Notes: a model not told the origin generated them from the letters alone. DNA of 64,000 nucleotides from Planctomycetota bacterium (GCA_009926625.1 RFON01000013.1:1-64000); one strand, 5' to 3'; positions 1 to 7,839 are shown, counted from the stretch's first letter. Numbers and translations: made by a program.

Positions 1-117
1 CCAGGACACCCAGAAGTCCTTCTCGATGATCACGGCGGAAACGCCACGGCGCGTTGCTGCTTCTTCGAGATAGAGCCGTCGCTCCGACTCCTGAAGCCCG
101 AGGAAGGCAATCCTCAT
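1..117 (-). CDS. abiEii: AbiEii-type nucleotidyltransferase toxin, N-terminal fragment
   Basis: Thirty-nine codons are visible before the window edge. The reading contains IEKDFWVSW, the N-terminal signature of the AbiEii/AbiGii nucleotidyltransferase family. Family members are toxins that block growth during phage infection or when their antitoxin fails, by nucleotidylating RNA. The ATG overlaps the antitoxin stop as ATGA, so the two are translationally coupled in the usual antitoxin-first order. The catalytic nucleotidyltransferase motifs lie outside the window, so integrity cannot be judged. The family call rests on this short motif plus the AbiEi-like neighbour. Confidence 0.75.
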   Translation of the reverse strand, partial: MRIAFLGLQESERRLYLEEAATRRGVSAVIIEKDFWVSW

Positions 118-734
118 CGAGCAGCTCCCGCCAGTTCACGGAAGATCGGGTGCATCCATGCCGGCGCGAAGCGCAGATCCTTGAGCAGCGCCCGTCGCTC
201 AGCAGCCGGAATCGAGCGCTTGAGGTGCGCGATCCGCTGAGGCGTGATGTGCTGGCGGCCAAGCGAGCGAAGCGCTTGAATGAGCAATCCGCTCAGGCGT
301 CCCGCCGTCGCCATGTTCCGGGGAGTCGTGCGGCGCAGCTGGATCGTGATGTTTCCGATCCGCGCCTCACGCGACGCGCCGTCGGTGAGGAACACCACCT
401 TCGCCGGAACCTGCTCGCTGAGCCCCAGCAGGTTTGCCGCATACGCGCCGCTCGGCTGCAGGCGCAGCCGGTCACGGCCCGCGAGGGCAGCGGCGATCGC
501 GTCGGCCGATGGCGTGACCTCTCCCAGGACGCGATGGCGCTTCGGGAGGTCGTAGACGCCGCGTCCCAATCGTCGGATCGCGCCCCGTGCCACCAGCCGA
601 TGCAGGGCGACATCGATGGCGCTCCGGGTCCCGAGTTCGAGGAAGTCGTTGGGAACGAACACGGTTCCTTCGCCGCGCCGCCGGAGCGTGGCGAGGATGC
701 GGGCGTCGATCGAGCGTGCAGGGCGGAGGTTCAT
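114..734 (-). CDS. abiEi: AbiEi-family antitoxin / autorepressor
   Basis: A 206-residue protein with an N-terminal winged-helix region (about residues 8-65, with GRGVYDLP at the wing) followed by the AbiEi C-terminal antitoxin region. Known AbiEi proteins neutralise AbiEii and repress their own operon by binding inverted repeats at the promoter. Here the start codon lies directly beside a 28-bp inverted repeat (737-764), and the next gene downstream is AbiEii-like, so both expected partners are present. No ribosome-binding site precedes the ATG. A TAGTAT box ends 9 bases before it, suggesting a leaderless or nearly leaderless message. The exact subfamily is inferred by eye. Confidence 0.75.
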   Translation of the reverse strand: MNLRPARSIDARILATLRRRGEGTVFVPNDFLELGTRSAIDVALHRLVARGAIRRLGRGVYDLPKRHRVLGEVTPSADAIAAALAGRDRLRLQPSGAYAANLLGLSEQVPAKVVFLTDGASREARIGNITIQLRRTTPRNMATAGRLSGLLIQALRSLGRQHITPQRIAHLKRSIPAAERRALLKDLRFAPAWMHPIFRELAGAAR

Positions 735-736
735 CC

Positions 737-764
737 GTAAGAAATACTACCACAGATTTCTTAC
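737..764. promoter_or_regulatory. Candidate AbiEi operator overlapping the abiE promoter
   Basis: Perfect 9-bp arms, GTAAGAAAT (737-745) and ATTTCTTAC (756-764), flank a 10-bp spacer. The minus-strand TAGTAT hexamer (749-744), the probable -10 element, lies across the left arm and spacer. A repressor bound here would block the promoter. Inverted repeats are the known AbiEi binding sites. Confidence 0.65.
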
Positions 765-867
765 AGCAAAGCGTGTGGCTTGGCCACCATCGGATTCTCC
801 TGAAGGAGCCGCCGCCCGCACGAAACGCGCGCTTGGCATTGTCGTAGAGTATGCTACATTAGAGACC

Positions 868-1260
868 ATGCTCACGATCTCGCTTGCCAGCTCCGTCCCA
901 ATCCACGACCAGCTCGTGGCGGGCCTGCGCGGACTGATCGCCGCGGGAAGCCTGGGAGAGGGCGACGATCTTCCCCCCGTCCGACAACTGGCCGCGGACC
1001 TCGGCATCAACCTCAACACCGTCGCCCGGGCGTATCGCGAGCTCACGGACGCAGGGCTCCTCGCCTCCGTGCGCGGCCGCGGGACCGTGGTCATCGCCAC
1101 CGTCGAGCGGCCGTCCGGACCCAAGTCAGACGAGCGCAAGCGCATCGAGACCGGAATCGCCGCGGCCTTCAGCGACGCCAAGATCGCGGGCATGTCGCGG
1201 GAGGCGGTCGAGGCGATGGTGGAGCGACAGATCAACCGCCTTTGGAGAACCGCGCCATGA
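868..1260 (+). CDS. GntR-family (YtrA-type) transcriptional regulator
   Basis: A 130-residue regulator with the short YtrA architecture: a GntR winged helix (about residues 8-75, with PPVRQLAADLGINLNTVARAY as recognition region) and a short helical dimerisation tail rather than a ligand-binding domain. The ATG at 868 was chosen because it begins at the domain and a TACATT box ends 7 bases upstream, predicting a leaderless message. YtrA-type regulators usually control an adjacent transporter or membrane-protein gene. The next gene overlaps this one as ATGA, so the pair forms an operon. The effector is unknown. Confidence 0.85.
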   Translation: MLTISLASSVPIHDQLVAGLRGLIAAGSLGEGDDLPPVRQLAADLGINLNTVARAYRELTDAGLLASVRGRGTVVIATVERPSGPKSDERKRIETGIAAAFSDAKIAGMSREAVEAMVERQINRLWRTAP

Positions 1261-2177
1261 GCGAACCGCACGTCACCTACGACGGCTTCCCGATCCTCTT
1301 CTTCCCCGTGCTCATGATCGTCCTGCCGATGGTCCTCGCGGCTGGACTGCCGAACCGCGTCACCGAGACAGCGGGCCAAGCGGAGGTCCGGCGATGGATG
1401 GCGCGGCTGGGGATCGGCACCGCCGTGGCACTGGTCGTCTGGGGTGTTACCACGTACTTCTCCGTCAGGACCCCAGGCTACCCATGGGCGACGTTTTTCT
1501 CGTGGCCGCTCTTCTTCCCGCTGTGGTTCGGCCTTGCCATGCCGCTCATCCGGGCCAAGAATCCCGGCTGGGGCCTCGCCAAGCCGGATGCTCTCGGCGG
1601 CTCGGGTGCGGTGCGCACCGCATCGCTTGTGAACCGGGAGCGCGAGAGCCCAGTGACTCGCGCGATGTGGGCCATGGCCATCGTCGCCAACATCGCCGGT
1701 ATCGCCGCGATTGCGGCACGCGGGCTGATGCCGTTCCCGATGGAGTCCTCGGCCGCGAGCGACGCCGCTGCCGCGCAGCGCCTGCAATGGCAGCTGTTCC
1801 TCGGTCTCTCCTGCCTTGGGCCAATCGGCCTCCTGTGGCTACCGCAGATGCTGCGCGCCATGCGGACCGAGCCGGAGCCGATGGACGCCGCGGGCTCGCG
1901 CGAACTGGCTGACCTCTATGCCGCCCAGCGCCGCCGTCGCGTGCTCGGCATGTTCTGGATCAACGGTGTCGCCGGCCCGCTCGCGATCGCAGGCACGTTC
2001 GCGCTGGCCGTCTGGTTTCCCGACCTCGGGGGTTGGTGGGGTGTTGTGGGCGGCGTCGGCGGCAGTGCCGTGGGGATCGCTGGCGCGATCTTCGGCGTGC
2101 GCATGTCGGCCGAGCGCGCGAGGATCGCGGAGGTGCGGGCGCGGCTCGACAATGCGACCTCCTCGGCGACAACGTGA
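1257..2177 (+). CDS. Multi-pass membrane protein co-transcribed with GntR regulator
   Basis: About 306 residues with roughly six hydrophobic segments: near the N-terminus (FPILFFPVLMIVLPMVLAA), at about 50-70, 80-95, 140-160, 180-200 and a pair at about 230-270. A charged cytoplasmic tail follows. The start at 1257 overlaps the regulator stop (ATGA). An in-frame TTG 15 bases upstream is less likely. I do not recognise the family. The pairing resembles YtrA regulators that govern membrane proteins of the cell-envelope stress type. No catalytic motif is apparent. Confidence 0.7.
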   Translation: MSEPHVTYDGFPILFFPVLMIVLPMVLAAGLPNRVTETAGQAEVRRWMARLGIGTAVALVVWGVTTYFSVRTPGYPWATFFSWPLFFPLWFGLAMPLIRAKNPGWGLAKPDALGGSGAVRTASLVNRERESPVTRAMWAMAIVANIAGIAAIAARGLMPFPMESSAASDAAAAQRLQWQLFLGLSCLGPIGLLWLPQMLRAMRTEPEPMDAAGSRELADLYAAQRRRRVLGMFWINGVAGPLAIAGTFALAVWFPDLGGWWGVVGGVGGSAVGIAGAIFGVRMSAERARIAEVRARLDNATSSATT

Positions 2178-2261
2178 GTTCGATCGGGCGGCTACGCACA
2201 GTCCTTGATGCCCGTGATGTCGTCGAGATGAGGCGTCGCGCAGCGACGACGCCGGGAGCGA

Positions 2262-2311
2262 AGCGAAAGAGCGCGCCGCGAGCCATCGGCTCGCGAGCGC
2301 GCTCTTTCGCT
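2262..2311. repeat. Long near-perfect hairpin
   Basis: A 23-bp left arm (2262-2284) pairs fully with the right arm (2288-2311) apart from a single bulged A at 2296, with a three-base loop. It lies 84 bases after the membrane-protein stop and just before the 80-bp direct repeat. It lacks a clean T-run, so it is not a canonical intrinsic terminator on either strand. It may still end transcription or be a recombination relic. Confidence 0.7.
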
Positions 2312-2315
2312 GAAG

Positions 2316-2395
2316 CTCCCTGATCGAAACGGCTTCGAACTTTAGATGGCGTTCTGAGCGCGCCAGAGGGGGTGAAGGGCGATTCCTTCGCTACC
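2316..2395. repeat. 80-bp direct repeat, copy A
   Basis: Matches 6225-6304 at 79 of 80 positions. Weaker similarity continues for about 35 bases beyond (CTGATCGAAACG versus CTGATCGGAACG). The copies lie 3.9 kb apart, and each precedes an acetyltransferase-like sequence. No transposase or terminal inverted repeats accompany it. Confidence 0.85.
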
Positions 2396-2476
2396 TCGGC
2401 TCAGGGTGCTGATCGAAACGCTGGCGAAACCACGCTTCGGCGGGATGATCACGGTGGCACCCGCTGCCCAGCCTGG

Positions 2477-2800
2477 TCAACCCGTGCCGCGGGTTGGCCC
2501 GGAGGGATCGAATCCCATGTCGGCATGGCGCTGCGCCGCCGCCAGCAACGCGGCGCCGGTGCTCGCGGACTTGCCGCGGCTACTGAGCGTGATCACCTCG
2601 CACCGCCAGTTTCCGGGGTCGACATGCAGGGTGACGAGGCCGGCAAACGCGCCTGCTGCCTCGGCGACGAAGCCGGGCAGCGCGTCTGCGAGGTGGCGGC
2701 GGCCCAGCGACCAGATTTCGTTGGAGCTCCAATGCTCCTGCAACTCTGCGCGGATCTCCGAAAGGTCTCGCGCCTCGATGGGCCGGCTCGTTGGCGGCAT
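2477..2800 (-). pseudogene. Truncated GNAT-like acetyltransferase
   Basis: About 107 codons. The reading resembles the first part of a GNAT N-acetyltransferase: an N-terminal strand and helices, then the central strands and a G-rich turn (SSRGKSASTGAALLAAAQRHA) like the acetyl-CoA motif A. Immediately afterwards the reading becomes unrelated (DPSGPTRGTG) and stops, so motif B and the C-terminal strands are missing. The likely start is ATG 2800; an open frame continues upstream to 2857. It lies downstream of the 80-bp repeat, and a rearrangement there may have removed its 3' end. The bases from 2801 to 3079 show no convincing gene. Confidence 0.5.
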
Positions 2801-3079
2801 GGGCGCAGGATACGGCAGCGAAAGCCGCGCCCACTCACCCAGGTACCGCTTCACCAAGCGCCCGACCTCGGTACTGCTCGCGGCGGCCCTCCGCGGTGAA
2901 GCTCGCGACCAGCCTTGGGAGCCGCAGCACCAGCCTGTCGCCGGGCTTGCGATGCGGTTCGACCCTCGGGCGAAGGCCGACGGGAAGAGGTCAGCGCATG
3001 GGCTGCATCATCGTCAGCGGTGGGGTGAGCCGCGCAGAACAGCAAGAATGGCTGAAACGGCAGTAGCCCATTTCCCCAA

Positions 3080-3100
3080 GTAGTGTATCATACATACTAC
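3080..3100. promoter_or_regulatory. Candidate PadR operator/promoter
   Basis: Imperfect palindrome TAGTGTA-N5-CATACTA immediately before the PadR start. It resembles the perfect TAGTGTA-N5-TACACTA at 7840-7858. A TATCAT box (3086-3091) is embedded, so binding would be autoregulatory. PadR proteins commonly bind AT-rich palindromes of this kind at their own promoters. Confidence 0.55.
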
Positions 3101-3104
3101 CGTC

Positions 3105-3467
3105 GTGCCCTCCGACCTCCCCAACAAGATCGAACGAGACCTCAGCGTCGGCACCGCTTGGCTCGTTGTGCTCGCGACCATCGCGGGCGCCGACGAGCCG
3201 ATCCACGGCTACGAGATCGCGCGTCGCCTCGCCGACGACGCTCCCGAAGGGCTTTCCTTCAAGCAGGGGACGCTCTACCCGATGCTCCGCACGATGGAGG
3301 CCGACGGCCTTGTTCGCAGCACGCTGGTGCCGTCGAACGAGGGTCCCGCGCGCAAGTGCTTCACGCTCACGGCAGACGGCAAGCGGGTGCTTGCAGCGTG
3401 GGTCGCGACCTGGCGCCGCACCAACCGATGGGTCAACACGGTTCTAGGAGAGATCGATGTCCGCTGA
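3105..3467 (+). CDS. PadR-family transcriptional regulator
   Basis: A 120-residue winged-helix regulator. It has the PadR pattern of an N-terminal helix, HGYEIARRL, and KQGTLYPMLRTMEADGLV as recognition helix and wing, then a C-terminal dimerisation helix. The start is GTG at 3105, 5 bases beyond the palindromic operator, and no ribosome-binding site is seen. It overlaps the next gene by 11 bases. PadR genes are often followed by a HAAS-domain membrane protein, as here, and the pair is thought to sense envelope conditions. The signal is unknown. Confidence 0.9.
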   Translation: MPSDLPNKIERDLSVGTAWLVVLATIAGADEPIHGYEIARRLADDAPEGLSFKQGTLYPMLRTMEADGLVRSTLVPSNEGPARKCFTLTADGKRVLAAWVATWRRTNRWVNTVLGEIDVR

Positions 3468-4458
3468 TGAGCGCATCCATGAACAGACCGCAAGCCGCGA
3501 CCCGATCCGCGCCTATGTGCGGCAACTCGCGGCCGAACTCGATGGCTGCGATGTGGCACTCAGGCACGACGCGCTGATCGATGCCGAAGTGCACCTGCGG
3601 TCCGCGGTTCGCGCGGGCGCCACGGCCGAGCGCGCGATCGCCGACTACGGCGCGCCCGCCGAGATCGCGCGGGCCTATCGCGAAAGCACGGGCGCAGGGC
3701 CGTCGCTCGCGGCGGGCGCCTCCACGCCGCCTCTCGGCGCGCCTCCAAATGCGGCCGCGCAACGCGGTTTCGGCAGCATCCCGATCATCGGCGTCTGGGC
3801 GCAGCCGGCCGCATGGGGCGGATTGCTCTACTTCGGCGCGCTCGGCTTCGTGCTCGCAATCTGCTACTTCACCTGGGCCGTGACTATCGGTTCGCTTGCG
3901 CTCGGCGCGATGCCGCTCATCATCGGTCTGCCGCTTCTTTTGCTGCTTCTTGCGAGCGCGCGCGGCCTGAGCTTGTTCGAGGGCAGGGTTGTCGAGCTCC
4001 TGCTTCGGGTGCGCATGCCGCGTCGCACGCAGCCTGTCGCAGGACTCGAGGGCGTCGGTTCCGGGACGCGCCTCGGCTTCTGGAAGCGCATCGGTTGCTG
4101 GCTACGCGATGTGCGCAGCTGGATGTCGCTCGGCTACCTGCTCGGAAACCTCCCCGTCAGCACCTTCCTGTTCTCGGTCACGATCACGCTCGTCGTGCTC
4201 AGCGCGTGGCTTCTTGCAGCACCCGTGTTCTACGCGCTCGACATGCCGATCTCGCAGGCCGCGCCCGACGACGGCTTCGTGCTCGAATCCCTCCTCGGCG
4301 TCGAATCCGATGGCAAGATCTTCCTCACCGGCGCCACGGTGGTGCCCGTCTTCCTCATGGGTCTCGCGCTCATGACCGGCACCCTCTGGCTGATGCGCGG
4401 ACTCGGCTTCGTCTACGGCCGCGTCGTACAGGCGATCCAGGTCGCGCGTCCGCAGTAG
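3457..4458 (+). CDS. HAAS-domain putative sensor membrane protein
   Basis: A 333-residue protein. Residues about 15-75 form a helical HAAS (DUF1700-like) module (RQLAAELDG, AVRAGATAERAIADYGAPAEIARAY). A proline/alanine linker follows, then a membrane region with hydrophobic segments near 120-145, 150-172, 230-258 and 290-320. This matches the putative sensor domain of PadR-linked proteins. The ATG overlaps the padR stop by 11 bases, so the genes are coupled. The role is probably membrane sensing or anchoring that alters PadR output; this is inferred from gene pairing, not shown. Confidence 0.75.
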   Translation: MSADERIHEQTASRDPIRAYVRQLAAELDGCDVALRHDALIDAEVHLRSAVRAGATAERAIADYGAPAEIARAYRESTGAGPSLAAGASTPPLGAPPNAAAQRGFGSIPIIGVWAQPAAWGGLLYFGALGFVLAICYFTWAVTIGSLALGAMPLIIGLPLLLLLLASARGLSLFEGRVVELLLRVRMPRRTQPVAGLEGVGSGTRLGFWKRIGCWLRDVRSWMSLGYLLGNLPVSTFLFSVTITLVVLSAWLLAAPVFYALDMPISQAAPDDGFVLESLLGVESDGKIFLTGATVVPVFLMGLALMTGTLWLMRGLGFVYGRVVQAIQVARPQ

Positions 4459-4518
4459 TTCCGCAGCCCAAGCCTCGCTGTCCGACAACCTCACTCTTCT
4501 CCCAAAGGACTCAAAAAC

Positions 4519-5316
4519 ATGAACCGCACTATCTCCATCGACTCGAATAGCCCCGACAACACCGCTGAAATCACCCGCCTCCGCCGCCAGATGCGCATCA
4601 TGCAGGGGTGCACGCTCGCGCTTGCTGCGACGATCGGCGTCAGCTTCATGCTCGGCATGCAGTCTGCGGCGAAGCCCGCATCGCCCGCGGACGGCAAGAA
4701 GGAGCCTGTCCGCTTCGGCGAGATCACCGTCGAGCGCATCAATGTCGCCGGACCTGACGGCGTGCGCCGCTTCATCATCAGCCATGACATGCCGAAGGCG
4801 CCGTTCGCGGGCCGCGAGTGGGAGCGAACCGTGCCGCCGGGGCTCGCGGGACTCATCATGCTTGATCCGAAGGGCAACGAGGTCGGTGGATACGCTGCGA
4901 GCGAGTCGCACAGTCTCATCACCCTCGACTACCGCAACTATCCGCTTGAGGCGGCCGGGATGGTGGCCAGGGTGGCGCCAGACGGCAGTCAGTCGGCCGG
5001 AATGGTGCTGCTTCAGCCACCGAGCGGCCCATTGATCGACATGGATGCAATCCACCGCGGCGCAGAGAAGATGAAGGAGGCAAAGGATGGCAAGCCTGAC
5101 CTCAACGATCCCGATGTGAAGGAACTGCTGCGGTTCCAGGCGATGCAGTTCGCCCGCATCGCGGTGTTCGCCGAGCAGAAGTCTGCAAGCATCGGCCTCC
5201 AAGATTCGCAGGGGCGCCAGAGGCTGCTCCTGCAGGTCGACGAGAACGACAATCCCTCGATCATCTTCTACGACGCCGAGGGCAAGGAGACGACGCGGTT
5301 CCCCGAGGCGAGGTAA
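4519..5316 (+). CDS. Membrane-anchored extracytoplasmic protein, paralog A
   Basis: A 265-residue protein with a short cytoplasmic part rich in RLRRQMR, one signal-anchor helix (about 30-52, ending SFMLGMQ) and an external domain. The domain starts KKEPVRFGEITVERINVAGPDG and contains repeated strand-rich units resembling LTVQRLNV...DGT and LxDxxGRxRLxL patterns. It is clearly paralogous to 7947-8795: same anchor, same VRF-E-TV-R-NV start and the same closing L..D..G.....F pattern. An AAAGGA ribosome-binding site precedes the ATG. It is the third gene after padR, probably in the same operon. The function is unknown. Confidence 0.7.
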   Translation: MNRTISIDSNSPDNTAEITRLRRQMRIMQGCTLALAATIGVSFMLGMQSAAKPASPADGKKEPVRFGEITVERINVAGPDGVRRFIISHDMPKAPFAGREWERTVPPGLAGLIMLDPKGNEVGGYAASESHSLITLDYRNYPLEAAGMVARVAPDGSQSAGMVLLQPPSGPLIDMDAIHRGAEKMKEAKDGKPDLNDPDVKELLRFQAMQFARIAVFAEQKSASIGLQDSQGRQRLLLQVDENDNPSIIFYDAEGKETTRFPEAR

Positions 5317-5721
5317 TAGCCGGCGCTCTCGCGTCGCCCGTGCTTCCGGCGTGGATCTCCCGCGCTAGTTGCGATCGTCGGAATCCGCGGCCTGAGACGA
5401 ACCGTTGCCAGTCGGGCGCGCGATCGTTCCGCTCGAACGCAGCACGAGGAAGACGGCAAGCTCGGAGTGAAGTCGTTGCGTGCTTCGAACTTCCAGCAGT
5501 TCGTCAGGCGTCGAGTGGGGGTGGAGTCAGATCGCAGGGAGGTGACGGAGAGGGGGGGGCTGCTCGGATAGAGCAGTTTCGCGCAGCCGCGGCAACCTGC
5601 AAGTCGCGGCGGTAGGCCATATCGCCGCGAAGGATGGCAGGCAGATGGACGAGGGGCGGCACGGGCGCGGCAATGCGAAAGTGCGATACTCCCGCTCGGG
5701 AACTTCCCGGAGGCCAACGCC
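5317..5721. other. Intergenic stretch without a recognisable gene
   Basis: About 400 bases with no open frame resembling a known family on either strand. The last 30 bases contain GCGATACTCCCGC, shared with the promoter of the second acetyltransferase copy, plus CCGGAGG before the ATG at 5722. Confidence 0.6.
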
Positions 5722-6159
5722 ATGCCCATCACCATCTCCACCGACCCCGCTCGCCACGACCTCGACGCGATCCACCGCATCGTCGCAGGCACCTACTGGT
5801 CGCCGAACATCCGCCGCGAGGTCGTCGCCGAGGCGCTGCGCAACAGCATCACCGCGGTGGCGATCGACGAGTCGACGGGAGCGACCGTCGGCATCGCGCG
5901 CGTCGTCACCGATCGCGCGACCTTCGCGTGGCTCTGCGATGTCGTCGTCCTCGAGCCATGGCGCGGGCAGGGCCTTTCACGCTGCTTGATCGACGAACTC
6001 GAACGGCATCCGTCGCTCCAGACCGTGCGCCGCTGGTGCCTCGCCACGCGCGACGCGGAGGGCCTCTACGAGAAGTTCGGCTACCGGCGGATTCCGCCCG
6101 AGCGGACATGGATGGAAAAGCAGGGGCCGAAGGAGCGGTGGCAGGCGAGCGGGGTCTAG
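5722..6159 (+). CDS. GNAT acetyltransferase, copy 1
   Basis: A 145-residue single-domain GNAT protein. The acetyl-CoA loop is EPWRGQGLSRCLIDEL (about residues 77-92). It is preceded by the strands TVGIARVVTD and FAWLCDVVV and followed by RRWCLATRDAEGLYEKFGY (motif B, with the Asp/Glu-Lys-x-Gly-Tyr ending typical of the family). The family transfers acetyl groups from acetyl-CoA to amines; the substrate is not predictable. A close second copy lies 700 bases downstream (6430-6864). The promoter element GCGATACTCCCGC is shared, so the duplication included the promoter. Confidence 0.85.
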   Translation: MPITISTDPARHDLDAIHRIVAGTYWSPNIRREVVAEALRNSITAVAIDESTGATVGIARVVTDRATFAWLCDVVVLEPWRGQGLSRCLIDELERHPSLQTVRRWCLATRDAEGLYEKFGYRRIPPERTWMEKQGPKERWQASGV

Positions 6160-6199
6160 GCAGACCGCGGCAGCATCCGCCTGTCAACGAAAGGGCGGG

Positions 6200-6229
6200 C
6201 CCCGTTTGAGACCGACCGTTTGAACTCCC
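6200..6229. repeat. 30-bp repeat also found beside tRNA-Asn
   Basis: Matches 9203-9232 at 28 of 30 positions, with an exact 18-bp core CCGACCGTTTGAACTCCC. The second copy sits immediately downstream of the tRNA-Asn 3' end. This copy runs directly into 80-bp repeat copy B. The layout resembles a displaced attachment-site flank. Confidence 0.75.
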
Positions 6230-6304
6230 TGATCGAAACGGCTTCGAACTTTAGATGGCGTTCTGGGCGCGCCAGAGGGGGTGAAGGGCGATTCCTTCGC
6301 TACC
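6225..6304. repeat. 80-bp direct repeat, copy B
   Basis: Differs from 2316-2395 at one position (G for A in GTTCTGAGCG). It is joined at CTCCC to the tRNA-flank repeat 6200-6229, with five bases shared, as expected of a recombination junction. Confidence 0.85.
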
Positions 6305-6429
6305 GGAGCGCGGGGGCCTGATCGGAACGGTGGCGAAACGTGTCGCCGGGGCGAAGGGCGAGCGGGCGGATCAGCGTCTGCATGGCTTCAGTATGGCTGA
6401 TCTGCGATACTCCCGCACGAGGTCAATGC

Positions 6430-6864
6430 GTGTCCATCTCGGTCTCCCTTGATCCCGCCCGCCAGGACCTGGACGCCATCCACGGCATGCTGGCTGCGAC
6501 CTACTGGTCGCCGAACATTCGCCGCGAGGTGGTCGCCGAGGCGCTCCGCAACAGCATCACGGCGGTCGCCATCGACGACGCCACGGGCGCGACGGTCGGT
6601 CTTGCGCGCGTCGTCACCGACCGCGCGACCTTCGCCTGGCTCTGCGATGTCTGCGTCAAGGAGCCGTGGCGCGGCCAAGGCATCGCGCACCGCATGCTCG
6701 AGGCGCTCGAGCGTCACCCCGATCTCCAGACTCTGCGGCGATGGTGTCTGGCGACCCGCGATGCCCACGGTCTCTACGAGCAGTTCGGCTACTGTCCCGT
6801 GCCCGCCGGCCGCTGGATGGAGAAGCCGTGCCCGAAGGAGCGTTGGCAGGCCGGTAGCGCATGA
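6430..6864 (+). CDS. GNAT acetyltransferase, copy 2
   Basis: A 144-residue paralog of 5722-6159. Long identical runs cover TYWSPNIRREVVAEALRNS, the acetyl-CoA loop KEPWRGQGIAHRMLEAL and RRWCLATRDAHGLYEQFGY. The start is taken as GTG 6430 because it aligns with the copy-1 ATG; the frame stays open upstream. The stop overlaps the next gene as ATGA. Divergence is concentrated at the ends and in the helix after the acetyl-CoA loop, so the copies may differ in substrate. The substrate is unknown. Confidence 0.82.
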   Translation: MSISVSLDPARQDLDAIHGMLAATYWSPNIRREVVAEALRNSITAVAIDDATGATVGLARVVTDRATFAWLCDVCVKEPWRGQGIAHRMLEALERHPDLQTLRRWCLATRDAHGLYEQFGYCPVPAGRWMEKPCPKERWQAGSA

Positions 6865-7256
6865 ATCGAACCGACAGCCAAGGACATCCGATGGACATCC
6901 TCTTCCTGCTCTCTCCGGGATTCACCGACAGCGCCCGCGACCACGAAGGCAAGCGCTACTACTGCCCCGACTGCGCGTTCCTCGAGGGCGTGCTGGGTTG
7001 CTGTCCCGAGCTGCGCACGCGCCTGGACATCCGGTACGTCGACTACGTCGACTTCCCGCGGCCGCGACGGGAGATCGTGCAGCTGGTCGGCGACGCGCAC
7101 CAGGGCTGCCCCAATCTCATCCTGGATCCGGCGAACCACCGATTCGTGGACGCGAGCCGGTTCCACAAGGCGGGCGATCGGCTGCACGCCACCGATACGC
7201 GGGTGATCGTCGAGTACCTGGCCGAACGCGACGGGGCGCTCGTTCCCCACTTCTAG
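6861..7256 (+). CDS. DUF3088 family protein
   Basis: A 131-residue protein (or 121 from the internal ATG at 6891). It has the DUF3088 pattern: MDILFLLSPGF at the start, YYCPDCAFLEGVLGCCPEL with a CxxC-like pair, a central FPRPRREIVQLVGD, and an ending near VEYLAERDGALVPHF. The fold resembles a thioredoxin/glutathione-transferase N-domain in my judgement, but no enzymatic role is established for the family. The ATG at 6861 overlaps the acetyltransferase stop. The family body begins at 6891, so either start is possible. Confidence 0.75.
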   Translation: MNRTDSQGHPMDILFLLSPGFTDSARDHEGKRYYCPDCAFLEGVLGCCPELRTRLDIRYVDYVDFPRPRREIVQLVGDAHQGCPNLILDPANHRFVDASRFHKAGDRLHATDTRVIVEYLAERDGALVPHF

Positions 7257-7356
7257 GCGCACGCCGTGATCACGGGAAGCGGCGATCGAAGTCACGGGCG
7301 GCGGCGGGCGCGTCGGTCTGCCTCTTGAGAAGCCGAGCACTGCCGCTCGCGTTCCT

Positions 7357-7780
7357 TCATCGACCCGCGGTCACCGCCTCCAGCGCGGACCGCAGCGAAC
7401 GGTCGAACGCCTCGGGCTCGTCCATCCAGATGCTGTGGCCGGCGTTCTCGATCGTGTGCAGCTGCGCGTTCGGGAGAGCGTCGACGACCTTCGGCCACGG
7501 GCACGAGGTAGCTGTGCTCCATACCCCAGCCTCCGTGCAGAACGATGACGGTGTTGCCGGGCCTCGACTCGATGCCGTACTCCGCGATGTAGTGGCTCAG
7601 CTTGGAGCCATCCGCGTCCTGCGTGTTCATGTACCACTGGTCCACCGGGACGCCGTCCTCCATCGGCAGCGGGATCGGCTTGCCAGCGCCCGCGATCGGA
7701 CTTGGGCGTGCGGCGCAGCCCACGATGGTCTTAAAGACGAGGACTCCGACAAGCGGCAAGGCCGACCTTCGAAATGGCAT
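7357..7780 (-). pseudogene. Internally deleted lipoprotein alpha/beta hydrolase
   Basis: The ATG at 7780 has an AAGGAG box 6 bases upstream. The N-terminal part reads as a lipoprotein (lipobox IVGC) followed by the first strands of an alpha/beta hydrolase (NTVIVLHGGWGMEHSYLVP, carrying the HGG oxyanion motif). The frame then changes, and a second frame gives only the C-terminal end (LPNAQLHTIENAGHSIWMDE, with the catalytic His) to the TGA at 7357. The nucleophile-elbow serine and acid-bearing middle are absent, so roughly half the domain is deleted. It is most like proline iminopeptidase-type hydrolases. It cannot make an active enzyme. Confidence 0.75.
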
Positions 7781-7839
7781 GCATGCTCCTTAGTGCGGGA
7801 TCGCAGGGTCCCGAGACGGAGGTAGCCTGTTGCACACAA

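Noticed and set aside
2316-2431. Integron attC site or insertion sequence end
   Set aside because: No RYYYAAC/GTTRRRY core sites, no inverted termini and no integrase or transposase nearby.
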